Made by a program: the position numbers and the translations under genes. The notes under the pieces are model-generated. The model searched no databases. It was not told the DNA's origin and was given only the letters and a program-made list of their open reading frames with translations. Shown here piece by piece: positions 1 through 6,186 of a stretch of DNA of 9,877 nt. Position 1 is the stretch's first letter. The number at the start of each line of letters is the position of its first letter. The stretch is from Clostridia bacterium (lineage in GTDB: Bacteria > Bacillota > Clostridia > Oscillospirales > CAG-272): assembly GCA_024404655.1 (NCBI GenBank), contig JAKSPR010000087.1:1-9877 (forward strand). The letters are read 5' to 3'.

Positions 1-132
1 TTCTGCGACGCAGCCGGCCTTCTCTGGATTCCGTTCTGCGGGATCAGGGACAACGTCAACCCACGCTATGCGCCGTCTGCGCATCCCATGACACTATATT
101 ATTTTTGCGAAAATAAGGAGACTGTGACATGA
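1..132 (+). CDS. tilS: tRNA(Ile)-lysidine synthase TilS, C-terminal end (partial)
   Basis: The first frame is open from base 1 to a TGA at 130-132 and gives 43 residues that begin FCDAAGLLWIPFCGIRDN and end FCENKETVT. A short GLLWIP-type strand near the end is usual for the C-terminal domain of TilS, the enzyme that attaches lysine to cytidine 34 of the AUA-reading tRNA-Ile. The stop overlaps the ATG of the next gene by ATGA, which suggests translational coupling. The order tilS-hpt-ftsH is conserved in Bacillus and many Clostridia, and this context carries much of the assignment because the catalytic N-terminal domain is outside the window. Reading frame and overlap are seen directly; the identity is inferred from the weak tail signature plus context. 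Confidence 0.8.
   Translation, partial: FCDAAGLLWIPFCGIRDNVNPRYAPSAHPMTLYYFCENKETVT
115..120 (+). promoter_or_regulatory. Ribosome binding site of hpt
   Basis: AAGGAG lies eight bases before the ATG at 129, inside the last codons of tilS. It fixes the hpt start and supports the ATGA overlap. Confidence 0.8.
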
Positions 133-695
133 TCCACCCCGATATAGAAAGTATCCTCATCAGTACAGAGGAAATTGACTCGATTGTTACCCGTCTTGCT
201 GCCGAAATCGACCGCGATTACGCCGGTGACGACAAAAATCTGGTTTTGGTCTGCATTCTGAAAGGCTCTGTCGTCTTTATGGGCGATCTGATGAAGAAGA
301 TCACCGTGCCTGTACAGATCGACTTTATGAAGGCGTCCTCCTACGGTTCCGGAACGACTTCCTCCGGCAACATCAACATTCTCTTAGACTTAAAGCGCAA
401 GGATATTGCCGACTGCGATATTCTGATCGTGGAAGATATCATTGATTCCGGCAACACGCTGAATTTCCTCATCGATCACCTCATGCGCAAGGGTGCCAGA
501 AGTGTCAAGACCGTGACGCTGCTCGACAAGCCCAGCCGCCGTGCGCCTCATCTGAAAGACTTCAATCCCGACTATCACGGTGCGATCATCGACGACGTTT
601 TTGCCGTCGGTTTCGGTCTCGATTACAACGAAAAATACCGTGCACTTCCCTACATAGGTATTTTGAAGCCGGAAGTATACCATACTGAACAGTAA
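129..695 (+). CDS. hpt: Hypoxanthine phosphoribosyltransferase
   Basis: Purine salvage enzyme that joins hypoxanthine (and usually guanine) to PRPP, giving IMP or GMP in the cytoplasm. The 188-residue product has the type I phosphoribosyltransferase signature VEDIIDSGNTL at 101-111, with the acidic pair E102-D103 and the likely catalytic D106. The flexible loop SSYGSG is at 70-75, the purine-contacting lysine is probably K134 in LLDKP, and VGFGLDYNEKYR at 160-171 matches the C-terminal base-binding segment. Length is normal for bacterial HPRT (about 175-190). The start follows AAGGAG by eight bases and overlaps the tilS stop. Its place between tilS and ftsH is the classic Firmicutes arrangement; in Bacillus the gene is called hprT. 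Confidence 0.96.
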   Translation: MIHPDIESILISTEEIDSIVTRLAAEIDRDYAGDDKNLVLVCILKGSVVFMGDLMKKITVPVQIDFMKASSYGSGTTSSGNINILLDLKRKDIADCDILIVEDIIDSGNTLNFLIDHLMRKGARSVKTVTLLDKPSRRAPHLKDFNPDYHGAIIDDVFAVGFGLDYNEKYRALPYIGILKPEVYHTEQ

Positions 696-701
696 GCTCC
701 T

Positions 702-753
702 GTTTTTTCGTCCAGCGGCACGAAAAAACGTGATTCTACCAATCCCGCCGCTG
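702..753 (+). other. Candidate H-type RNA pseudoknot before ftsH
   Basis: A perfect 10-bp stem (702-711 with 720-729, GTTTTTTCGT/ACGAAAAAAC) encloses an eight-base loop. Seven loop bases, CAGCGGC at 713-719, are perfectly complementary to GCCGCTG at 747-753. The layout is a classical H-type pseudoknot: loop 1 of one base, no base between the stems, and a 17-base loop 3. The second stem ends about ten bases before the ftsH start codon. The complementarity is seen directly; folding and any role in ftsH translation are inferred. It is not a standard terminator because the U-run lies in the 5' arm and none follows the stem. Confidence 0.5.
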
Positions 754-763
754 AGAATGGAAC

Positions 764-2875
764 ATGCTCATGAAGAACAGCCTTAAGGTAATCATTTTTT
801 ACGTCGTTCTGATCGCCGTCGTCATTTTTGCATCGTCGGTCGTTTTCAGAACCGTGGAAAGCGATACGACCGTTTACAGTGATATACTCACGTATTTCAA
901 TGAAGAACAGGTCACATCGTTCAAACTCACAAGTGATAATGTCATGTCGCTGACACTGAAAGACGGCAAGCGTGTCGATTTTCAGCTGCGCAGCTATGAT
1001 GCCTATCAGAAGAATTTTGAAGAAATCGCAGAACAGCAGTATCTGGCCGGTACGCTGACCGCTTATGATATCGAGCCTCCGGCTTCCTATCCGTGGTGGC
1101 TGTCGCTGCTGCCCTATCTGCTTGTGATTCTCTTCTTTGTCGGTATGGGCATCTATATCACCGGTCAGGCAAACGGCGGACGCGGTGGTGCCGGAAAGAT
1201 CGCAAGCTTCGGCAAAGCCCGTGCAAAGATGGGTTCTGACGAAAAGAAGCGGGTTCTGTTCTCCGATGTCGCCGGTGCGGACGAGGAAAAGGAAGAACTG
1301 CGTGAAGTTGTGGAGTTCTTACGTGATCCTACCAAGTTTACAAAGCTGGGTGCAAAGATCCCGCACGGTGTTCTGCTTGTAGGCCCTCCCGGTACCGGTA
1401 AGACGCTGCTTGCGAAGGCTGTTGCAGGCGAAGCCAATGTTCCGTTCTTCTCCATTTCCGGTTCCGACTTCGTGGAAATGTATGTCGGTGTCGGTGCTTC
1501 CCGTGTGCGTGATCTGTTTGACAACGCAAAGAAGAGCCCTGCGGCGATCATCTTCATTGATGAAATTGATGCTGTCGGTCGTCACCGCGGTGCAGGTCTC
1601 GGCGGCGGTCACGATGAACGAGAACAGACGCTGAACCAGCTGCTTGTGGAAATGGACGGCTTCGGTTCCAATGAAGGCGTCATCGTCATGGCGGCGACCA
1701 ACCGTCCTGACATTCTTGACCCTGCTCTGCTCCGTCCCGGACGTTTTGACCGTCAGATCACCGTCGGTTATCCCGACATGAAGGGACGTGAAGATATTCT
1801 GAAAGTTCACTCGAAAGGCAAGCCCTTTGAAAAGGATGTGCAGCTTTCCGAGATTGCAAAGACTACCGTCGGTTTCACCGGTGCAGATCTGGCAAACCTG
1901 CTCAATGAAGCAGCGCTGCTGGCAGCCCGCAAAGGCAAGCACCTCATCGGTATGAACGATATCGAAGAAGCTACCATCAAGATCATTGTCGGTCCCCAGA
2001 AGCCAAATAAAAAGCGCAGCGAGCATGACATCAAGCTCACAGCCTATCATGAAGCGGGTCATGCGGTCTGTACCAGCATGCTTCCCACCCAGGACCCTGT
2101 CACTCAGATCTCCATCATTCCCGGCGGCAAGGGTACCGGCGGTTACACGCTCTCCCCGCCTGTAGCTGATAAGTCCTATATGTCCAAGAAGAGCATGGAA
2201 GAAGAAATTGTTTCCCTGCTGGGCGGACGTGTTGCTGAGCATCTGATCTTCGACGATATTTCCACCGGTGCATCCAACGATATCCAGCGTGCAACCAATA
2301 TGGCGCGCAGCATGGTGACCCGGTACGGTATGAGTGAAAAGCTCGGTCCGATCGTCTACGGTTCCGAACATTCTTCCGACGAAGTATTCCTCGGCCGTGA
2401 CTTCAACAACTCCCGTGATTACTCTGAAAAGACTGCAAACGAGATCGACGAAGAAATCCGCCGGATCGTGGATACCGCTTATGACAATGCTGTCAAGATT
2501 CTGAATGAGCACATGGATAAGCTCCATTTCATCGCAGAATACCTGATGAAGCATGAAATCATGGACGGTGCCCAGTTTGAGGCTGTCATGTCCGGTAATC
2601 CTACAATGGAAGACCTTGACGCGATGGTTGCGGAAAAGCGCCGCATCAGTGAAGAGGAAAACAAGGCGCGTGCTGCTGCCGAAGAAGAAGCGCGGAAGCG
2701 TGACGAAGAAGAAGCACGGGCACGGGATGAAGAAGACGCAAAGCTCCGTCGTGCTGAACGCGAAAGCGCACAGAGATTGTCCGCTATGGAAGCTTACGCA
2801 AAGAAGCTCCGTGAAGAAGCTGACAAGAATGACGACGAAGATCACAAAGACGATTCTGACGAAGAAGACAAGTAA
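764..2875 (+). CDS. ftsH: ATP-dependent zinc metalloprotease FtsH
   Basis: Membrane-anchored hexameric AAA+ protease that extracts and degrades membrane and soluble proteins. The 703 residues show an N-terminal membrane helix (about 7-28), a small extracytoplasmic domain (about 30-110) and a second helix (about 113-133). The AAA+ module has Walker A GPPGTGKT (207-214), Walker B IIFIDEID (262-269) and the second region of homology around TNRPDILDPALLRPGRFDR (312-330). The protease domain has HEAGH (429-433) and a probable third zinc ligand D506 in TGASNDI. Residues from about 620 form a charged, probably coiled-coil tail ending in an Asp/Glu-rich stretch, making it longer than the usual 610-660 residues. 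The start is uncertain: ATG at 764 has only a GAG eight bases upstream, whereas ATG at 770 (two residues shorter) is seven bases after GGAA at 759-762. It probably shares the tilS-hpt transcript. Confidence 0.97.
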   Translation: MLMKNSLKVIIFYVVLIAVVIFASSVVFRTVESDTTVYSDILTYFNEEQVTSFKLTSDNVMSLTLKDGKRVDFQLRSYDAYQKNFEEIAEQQYLAGTLTAYDIEPPASYPWWLSLLPYLLVILFFVGMGIYITGQANGGRGGAGKIASFGKARAKMGSDEKKRVLFSDVAGADEEKEELREVVEFLRDPTKFTKLGAKIPHGVLLVGPPGTGKTLLAKAVAGEANVPFFSISGSDFVEMYVGVGASRVRDLFDNAKKSPAAIIFIDEIDAVGRHRGAGLGGGHDEREQTLNQLLVEMDGFGSNEGVIVMAATNRPDILDPALLRPGRFDRQITVGYPDMKGREDILKVHSKGKPFEKDVQLSEIAKTTVGFTGADLANLLNEAALLAARKGKHLIGMNDIEEATIKIIVGPQKPNKKRSEHDIKLTAYHEAGHAVCTSMLPTQDPVTQISIIPGGKGTGGYTLSPPVADKSYMSKKSMEEEIVSLLGGRVAEHLIFDDISTGASNDIQRATNMARSMVTRYGMSEKLGPIVYGSEHSSDEVFLGRDFNNSRDYSEKTANEIDEEIRRIVDTAYDNAVKILNEHMDKLHFIAEYLMKHEIMDGAQFEAVMSGNPTMEDLDAMVAEKRRISEEENKARAAAEEEARKRDEEEARARDEEDAKLRRAERESAQRLSAMEAYAKKLREEADKNDDEDHKDDSDEEDK

Positions 2876-2880
2876 GAACA

Positions 2881-2912
2881 AAGCAGAATGCCTCGGCATT
2901 CTGCTTTTCTTT
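2881..2912 (+). terminator. Rho-independent terminator after ftsH
   Basis: AAGCAGAATGCC (2881-2892) pairs with GGCATTCTGCTT (2895-2906). The innermost pair must open, leaving 11 pairs around a CTCG loop, followed by TTTTCTTT. It begins five bases after the ftsH stop. The hairpin also lies 23 bases downstream of the convergent permease gene; on that strand it is followed only by a weak TTTGTTCTT run, so it may work in both directions. Confidence 0.9.
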
Positions 2913-2929
2913 ATCCTGTTTTTCAGTTC

Positions 2930-3715
2930 TTAATGAATATCTTTGCGTGTGTATCTGACATAAGCACATACGATGCCGACGATCCCGATTGCCATTCCGA
3001 TCGAGAGCATCGGGACGTCAAGGCTGCCGTTTGTCACGATATCCGCACCGTCACAGTAGCCAAACGGGGTGATATATTTGAGAAATGCGGTCTTCTCGGT
3101 GATATTGGAAATGAGATTGATCATATACATCACAGCTGCAATCCCCAGCCCGATACCGAGGCTCCCCCGGCGCAGAAAGGCGGAAATGCCAAAACAGATC
3201 CCCATAAGTTCCAGCTGCAGAAGATAATATGCCAGGTGGAGCAGAAGAACCTCTTTTGTCGGGATATCCTCACCGATGATGAACATGGACGCAGCGGAAA
3301 GTACCAGAAGGATCAGATTCATCGCTGTGATTTCAATGAAAACGGAAAGGAGCTTTTCTGTGACGATTCTTGCTCTGCTGATGGGATGCGAAAGCAGAAA
3401 TTCCGCTGTCTTGTCTTTTTCCTCCTTGGCAAGGATCCTCACAGCCACAAGAGCAGCATAGAACGCACCGCCGAGACCGACAACATTGCCGCACTCCACA
3501 GCGTAATAGCCGATGAGGGTACCAAAATTCAGTCGGTCCATACCGAATGCTGCAGTAAAAGAACCCATGGAGGAAAAAATGTCATTGACTCCTTCCAGCT
3601 GGCCCTCCATTTCGGGATAGAGGAACACACAGACAGTCAGCATAAAGGCGATTGAGAAAGTCCAGACAAGGAAGTTGGTTCTTCCCTGTTTCAGTTCATG
3701 TCTGATGATCGTCAT
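2930..3715 (-). CDS. ABC-2 type transporter permease subunit
   Basis: Integral membrane half of a small ABC exporter; the substrate cannot be told from the sequence. The 261 residues contain about six hydrophobic segments (roughly 15-33, 66-93, 122-147, 157-180, 183-203 and 236-255). A charged cytoplasmic stretch, LAKEEKDKTAEFLLSHPISR at 95-114, is typical of ABC-2 permeases that pair with BcrA/NatA-like ATPases and probably lies near the coupling region. The ATG overlaps the stop of the upstream ATPase gene by ATGA, so the two are very likely translated together in a fixed ratio. It runs convergently into ftsH and shares the hairpin at 2881-2906 as a possible terminator. A long antisense reading frame overlaps it but lacks such support. 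Confidence 0.9.
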   Translation of the reverse strand: MTIIRHELKQGRTNFLVWTFSIAFMLTVCVFLYPEMEGQLEGVNDIFSSMGSFTAAFGMDRLNFGTLIGYYAVECGNVVGLGGAFYAALVAVRILAKEEKDKTAEFLLSHPISRARIVTEKLLSVFIEITAMNLILLVLSAASMFIIGEDIPTKEVLLLHLAYYLLQLELMGICFGISAFLRRGSLGIGLGIAAVMYMINLISNITEKTAFLKYITPFGYCDGADIVTNGSLDVPMLSIGMAIGIVGIVCAYVRYTRKDIH

Positions 3716-4593
3716 GTTGTTTCCTCCTCCTTTTGGTAGTAGTGAAGGAAAATTTCGTCAAGGTCCGGTTCGGTTATGGAAAGGTCGGTAATCCGGGATT
3801 CAGCCAGACGGTACAGCAAAGCATGAATATCGCCGCTGTATAGGAAGCTGACCGAATCTGCGTGATCCTGTCTGTCGCGGATGCCCGCAAGATCACCAAG
3901 ATCAATCTGACCATGAACCGTAATTCGCTTGGCATTGGTTTTTGAGAGCGCATCGACGGTGTCGCAGGCAATGATTCTCCCGTCACGGACAATCGCTGCA
4001 CGGGTACAGTTCCTCTGAATTTCAGACAGAATGTGACTGGAGAAAAAGATGGTCGTTCCCTTCCGGTTCCTCTCTCTGAGAATATCAAAGAACTCTTTCT
4101 GCATCAGCGGGTCGAGACCGCCGGTCGGCTCATCGAGGATCAGAAGATCCGGGTCATGCTGCAAAGCACAGACAATAGCAACCTTTTTCCGGTTGCCAAA
4201 GGATAAATCGTCCACCTTCCGCATCGGATCAAGCTGTAATCGTCTGCACAGAATTTCTGCCTCTTCCGAACAGTTCTTGCTGCGCAGATTTGCTGAAAGT
4301 TTCAAAACATCCTTGACTTTCATGCCGGGATAAAATGCTGTCTCTGAAGGGAGATAACCAATGCGGGACAGTATTTGTTTCTGATCTTTGGATATATCCA
4401 TACCGAAAACCTGTGCACTGCCGCCTGTGGGGGATATCAGGCCAAGAAGTGTACGGATGGTGGTGGATTTTCCGGCACCGTTCGGACCGATAAAGCCAAA
4501 GAACTCGCCTTGTCTGACTGTCAGATCGAGGTCAATGATCCCCCGTGCTGTGCCGTAATATTTGGTCAGTTTCGTTGTTTTGATTGCTTCCAT
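3712..4593 (-). CDS. ABC transporter ATP-binding protein (BcrA/NatA-like)
   Basis: Cytoplasmic ATPase that powers the permease encoded directly downstream. The 293 residues contain Walker A GPNGAGKST (36-44), the segment GYLPSE (79-84) in place of a glutamine Q-loop, the signature LSFGNRKKV (130-138), Walker B LLILDEPT (150-157), the D-loop GLDP (159-162) and the switch histidine H187 in SSH. A C-terminal domain of about 80 residues follows, as in drug and peptide exporters of the BcrA type. LSFGN instead of LSGGQ and the missing Q-loop glutamine are common in this subgroup. The start is preceded by AGAGGA and lies about 40 bases after a consensus promoter. Function as an exporter of a peptide, antibiotic or ion is an inference; no regulator gene is adjacent. 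Confidence 0.93.
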   Translation of the reverse strand: MEAIKTTKLTKYYGTARGIIDLDLTVRQGEFFGFIGPNGAGKSTTIRTLLGLISPTGGSAQVFGMDISKDQKQILSRIGYLPSETAFYPGMKVKDVLKLSANLRSKNCSEEAEILCRRLQLDPMRKVDDLSFGNRKKVAIVCALQHDPDLLILDEPTGGLDPLMQKEFFDILRERNRKGTTIFFSSHILSEIQRNCTRAAIVRDGRIIACDTVDALSKTNAKRITVHGQIDLGDLAGIRDRQDHADSVSFLYSGDIHALLYRLAESRITDLSITEPDLDEIFLHYYQKEEETT

Positions 4594-4634
4594 AAGAATC
4601 CTCTCTCATAAAAGTCCTGTAATCTACCGAACGT

Positions 4635-4663
4635 ATTATACCATCGCATTATGAACATGTCAA
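4635..4663 (-). promoter_or_regulatory. Sigma-A promoter of the ABC exporter operon
   Basis: Read on the - strand, TTGACA (4658-4663) is followed after exactly 17 bases by TATAAT (4635-4640). Both hexamers are perfect consensus. The transcript should start near 4628, about 35 bases before the ATG at 4593. Confidence 0.92.
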
Positions 4664-4690
4664 CCGGGAAAGAAAAAAAACATATTTCTC

Positions 4691-4719
4691 TTGACGAACA
4701 TTCAATTATATGTTATAAT
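4691..4719 (+). promoter_or_regulatory. Sigma-A promoter of the GNAT gene, divergent
   Basis: TTGACG (4691-4696), a 17-base spacer and TATAAT (4714-4719) form a near-consensus promoter. It is back to back with the ABC promoter; only 27 bases, including an A8 run at 4673-4680, separate the two -35 boxes. The -10 box is one arm of a perfect inverted repeat, ATTATA-TGT-TATAAT (4705-4719), which could be an operator or chance AT-rich symmetry. Confidence 0.9.
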
Positions 4720-4726
4720 CGTTCTA

Positions 4727-4876
4727 CAGGCAACAGCCTGAATTTATTTATTTCGGAGCGTGCTTTTTGAAAAACACCAACCTTTTGGAGATTGTATTGT
4801 AAACGAGAGGTTTGCAAATACATTCTCGGCAATCCTCTCGTATTTTGGAAACAACAAATTATGAAAGGATTCAATC
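4727..4876 (+). promoter_or_regulatory. Long structured 5' leader of the GNAT mRNA (candidate attenuator)
   Basis: The leader runs about 150 bases from the predicted transcription start to the ATG. It begins with a hairpin CAGGC-AACA-GCCTG (4727-4740). A possible leader reading frame follows (4767-4802). An 8-bp stem, ACGAGAGG (4803-4810) with CCTCTCGT (4834-4841), then leads into TATTTTGG. The 5' arm CGAGA can instead pair with TCTCG at 4824-4828, so two exclusive folds exist. The layout resembles leader-peptide attenuation of resistance genes. The elements are visible; the regulatory role is inference. Confidence 0.4.
4767..4802 (+). CDS. Possible 11-codon leader peptide
   Basis: A TTG codon eight bases after CGGAG (4754-4758) opens a frame reading (M)KNTNLLEIVL with TAA at 4800-4802. 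The stop abuts the hairpin that starts at 4803. The peptide has no homology that I recognise. Its SD spacing and position suggest a leader peptide, but a TTG start and 11 codons can arise by chance, so this is tentative. Confidence 0.3.
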   Translation: MKNTNLLEIVL

Positions 4877-5530
4877 ATGGAAAATCTGACCATTCGTTTG
4901 GAGACAGAAAAGGACTGCAGAGCAGTAGAAGAACTCACCCGCGAGGCATTCTGGAACGTCTACGTTCCCGGTGCTTCAGAGCACTATTATGTTCATGAGA
5001 TGCGGAAGCATCCCGACTTCATCCCGGAGCTGGACTTCGTGCTGGAGCTGGACGGAAAGATCATCGGCAGCATCATGCACACAAAAGCATGGCTGGAAGA
5101 TGAAGGAGGATATCGGAAGGAAATCGTCTCTTTCGGTATGCTCTGTGTCGATCCCCGGTACCAGAGACAGAAGTTTGGCAAGATGCTGATCGAACATTCC
5201 TTTGAGACAGCAAAAAAGATGGGGTACGACGTTGTCGCCACATTCGGAAATCCCGGCAACTATGTCAGCCGCGGGTTTGTCAGCTGCAAAAAGAAGAATG
5301 TGAGCTACATTGTCGACGGGAACTTCCCCACGGCTCTGCTCCTTGCGGAGCTTATACCGGGTGTGCTTGACGGCAGAAAGTTCATGTTCCTTGACAGCGA
5401 TGCAGCTGCATGCTGTGAGGATACCGCTGCTGTGGAAGCCTTTGATGCGACCTTCCCGCCGAAAGAAAAGGCGTGGAGACCCAGCCAGGAAGAATTCTAT
5501 ATCTACAGACATTCTTCAGTAGTCAGATAA
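4877..5530 (+). CDS. GNAT family N-acetyltransferase (YhbS-like)
   Basis: Probable acetyl-CoA-dependent N-acetyltransferase of unknown acceptor. In the 217 residues the GNAT core spans about 4-150. Strand beta-4 and motif A run FGMLCVDPRYQRQKFGKML at 86-104 and continue into the helix IEHSFETAKKMG. FGNPGNYVSRGF at 123-134 is the acceptor-side signature shared by YhbS-like (COG3153) proteins of Clostridia. The usual acetyl-CoA loop QxxGxG reads QRQKFG here, so the first glycine is a lysine (K99). A C-terminal extension (about 160-217) ends with PSQEEFYIY, as in related proteins. The start is set by AAAGGA seven bases upstream. It is transcribed divergently from an ABC exporter and ends at its own terminator. 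The pairing could hint at a shared toxic substrate, but this is speculation. Confidence 0.88.
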   Translation: MENLTIRLETEKDCRAVEELTREAFWNVYVPGASEHYYVHEMRKHPDFIPELDFVLELDGKIIGSIMHTKAWLEDEGGYRKEIVSFGMLCVDPRYQRQKFGKMLIEHSFETAKKMGYDVVATFGNPGNYVSRGFVSCKKKNVSYIVDGNFPTALLLAELIPGVLDGRKFMFLDSDAAACCEDTAAVEAFDATFPPKEKAWRPSQEEFYIYRHSSVVR

Positions 5531-5541
5531 TCAGACAAGCG

Positions 5542-5585
5542 CCGCCGGATTCCCTTCTGTGAGAATCCGGCGGTGTTCGTTTTCA
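5542..5585 (+). terminator. Terminator of the GNAT gene
   Basis: CCGCCGGATTC (5542-5552) pairs perfectly with GAATCCGGCGG (5563-5573) around a ten-base loop and is followed by TGTTCGTTTTC. It lies 11 bases after the stop codon. The U-run is imperfect but the stem is very stable. Confidence 0.85.
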
Positions 5586-5587
5586 TA

Positions 5588-5618
5588 ACAAAAAAAGAGA
5601 GAAGCCGGAACTTCTCTC
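5588..5618 (-). terminator. Terminator of the efp/zinc-ribbon unit
   Basis: On the - strand GAGAGAAG and CTTCTCTC (arms at 5611-5618 and 5597-5604) form an 8-bp stem with a six-base loop, followed directly by seven T (5590-5596). It lies 25 bases after the stop of the zinc-ribbon gene and faces the GNAT terminator, so convergent transcription is blocked from both sides. Confidence 0.92.
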
Positions 5619-5643
5619 AATTTCTTGCTGTGATGCTAAACGA

Positions 5644-6114
5644 TTATTCGTCGTCCTCGCCGTCGAGCATCTTCAGATCCTCGCAGGCTTCGCACTCTTC
5701 GCAGTCGCCGTCGCATTCGTCACAGATGCAGGAAAAGCTCTGGTTGCATGCGGGGCAAACGATGTGTTCGGGATCAACGGATTCGTCGAAATAGACGGTC
5801 TCGCCGCAGTAGGGGCATTCGACTTCGATGAACTCACCGTCGTCTTCGTCGTCATCCTCGTCTTCGTCCTCGTCCTCATCCTCGTCTTCAACATCGTCAT
5901 AAACGATATCTTCAACGTTTGCCAGATCGTCGTCCAGCTCGTCCAGGTAATCCTGAGCGTCGGACATTTCATCTTCGAGATCGGAAACAGACTTTGCCAT
6001 ATCATCGAGAATGTCAGCCATCTTGACAAGAATCTTGTTTTCAGGCTTGCTTTCGTCGATGGAGAGACCTTCCATGAGGCCCTTCAGATAAGCAACTTTT
6101 TCAGTCAGCGTCAT
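5644..6114 (-). CDS. CD1247-type acidic zinc-ribbon protein
   Basis: Small conserved clostridial protein of unknown function. The 156 residues have three parts. An N-terminal helical domain, MTLTEKVAYLKGLMEGL and onward to about 72, resembles the CD1247 N-terminal family and probably forms a coiled coil. A linker at 73-93 is almost entirely Asp and Glu. A C-terminal zinc ribbon has CPYC (100-103) and CPAC (120-123), followed by six more cysteines (129, 131, 134, 138, 141, 144). The ten cysteines suggest two bound zinc ions or a zinc ion plus another metal centre. The start is set by AAGGAAG eight bases upstream. No promoter was seen in the 72-base gap after efp, so it is probably co-transcribed with efp. 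Family recognition is from memory; the role is unknown. Confidence 0.85.
   Translation of the reverse strand: MTLTEKVAYLKGLMEGLSIDESKPENKILVKMADILDDMAKSVSDLEDEMSDAQDYLDELDDDLANVEDIVYDDVEDEDEDEDEDEDDDEDDGEFIEVECPYCGETVYFDESVDPEHIVCPACNQSFSCICDECDGDCEECEACEDLKMLDGEDDE
5839..5898 (-). repeat. Low-complexity GAN codon repeat
   Basis: About twenty consecutive GAC/GAT/GAA/GAG codons encode the acidic linker of the zinc-ribbon protein. On the + strand they read as tctcgtc-like triplets. Such tracts can vary in length by slippage between strains. Confidence 0.7.
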
Positions 6115-6130
6115 TGTGATAACTTCCTTT

Positions 6131-6154
6131 CTGAAATCAAAACATTGATTTCGG
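6131..6154 (-). other. Hairpin between efp and the zinc-ribbon gene
   Basis: GAAATCA (6133-6139) and TGATTTC (6146-6152) form a 7-bp stem with a six-base loop, extendable by a wobble and a G-C pair. It has no following T-run, so it is not a terminator. It sits immediately before the Shine-Dalgarno site of the zinc-ribbon gene and could tune its translation or mark an RNA processing point. Confidence 0.45.
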
Positions 6155-6186
6155 GTCAGAATCCGTGCAGTCAGCAGGAAAAACGC

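Noticed and set aside
1319..2899. 526-codon open frame antisense to ftsH
   Set aside because: The + strand gene is unmistakably ftsH. The antisense frame has no SD, no recognised domain and a composition expected from the codon bias of the real gene.
2888..3655. 255-codon + strand frame opposite the ABC permease
   Set aside because: It starts inside the ftsH terminator, lacks an SD and encodes no recognisable fold, whereas the - strand frame has membrane helices and an ATGA overlap with the ATPase.
4792..4998. Alternative + strand frame through the GNAT leader (ATG at 4861)
   Set aside because: It is out of frame with the GNAT gene, overlaps its start and has no SD of its own.
5839..5898. 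Triplet repeat that could look like a tandem or CRISPR-like repeat
   Set aside because: It is in frame and encodes the acidic linker; there are no spacers and no repeat unit longer than a codon.
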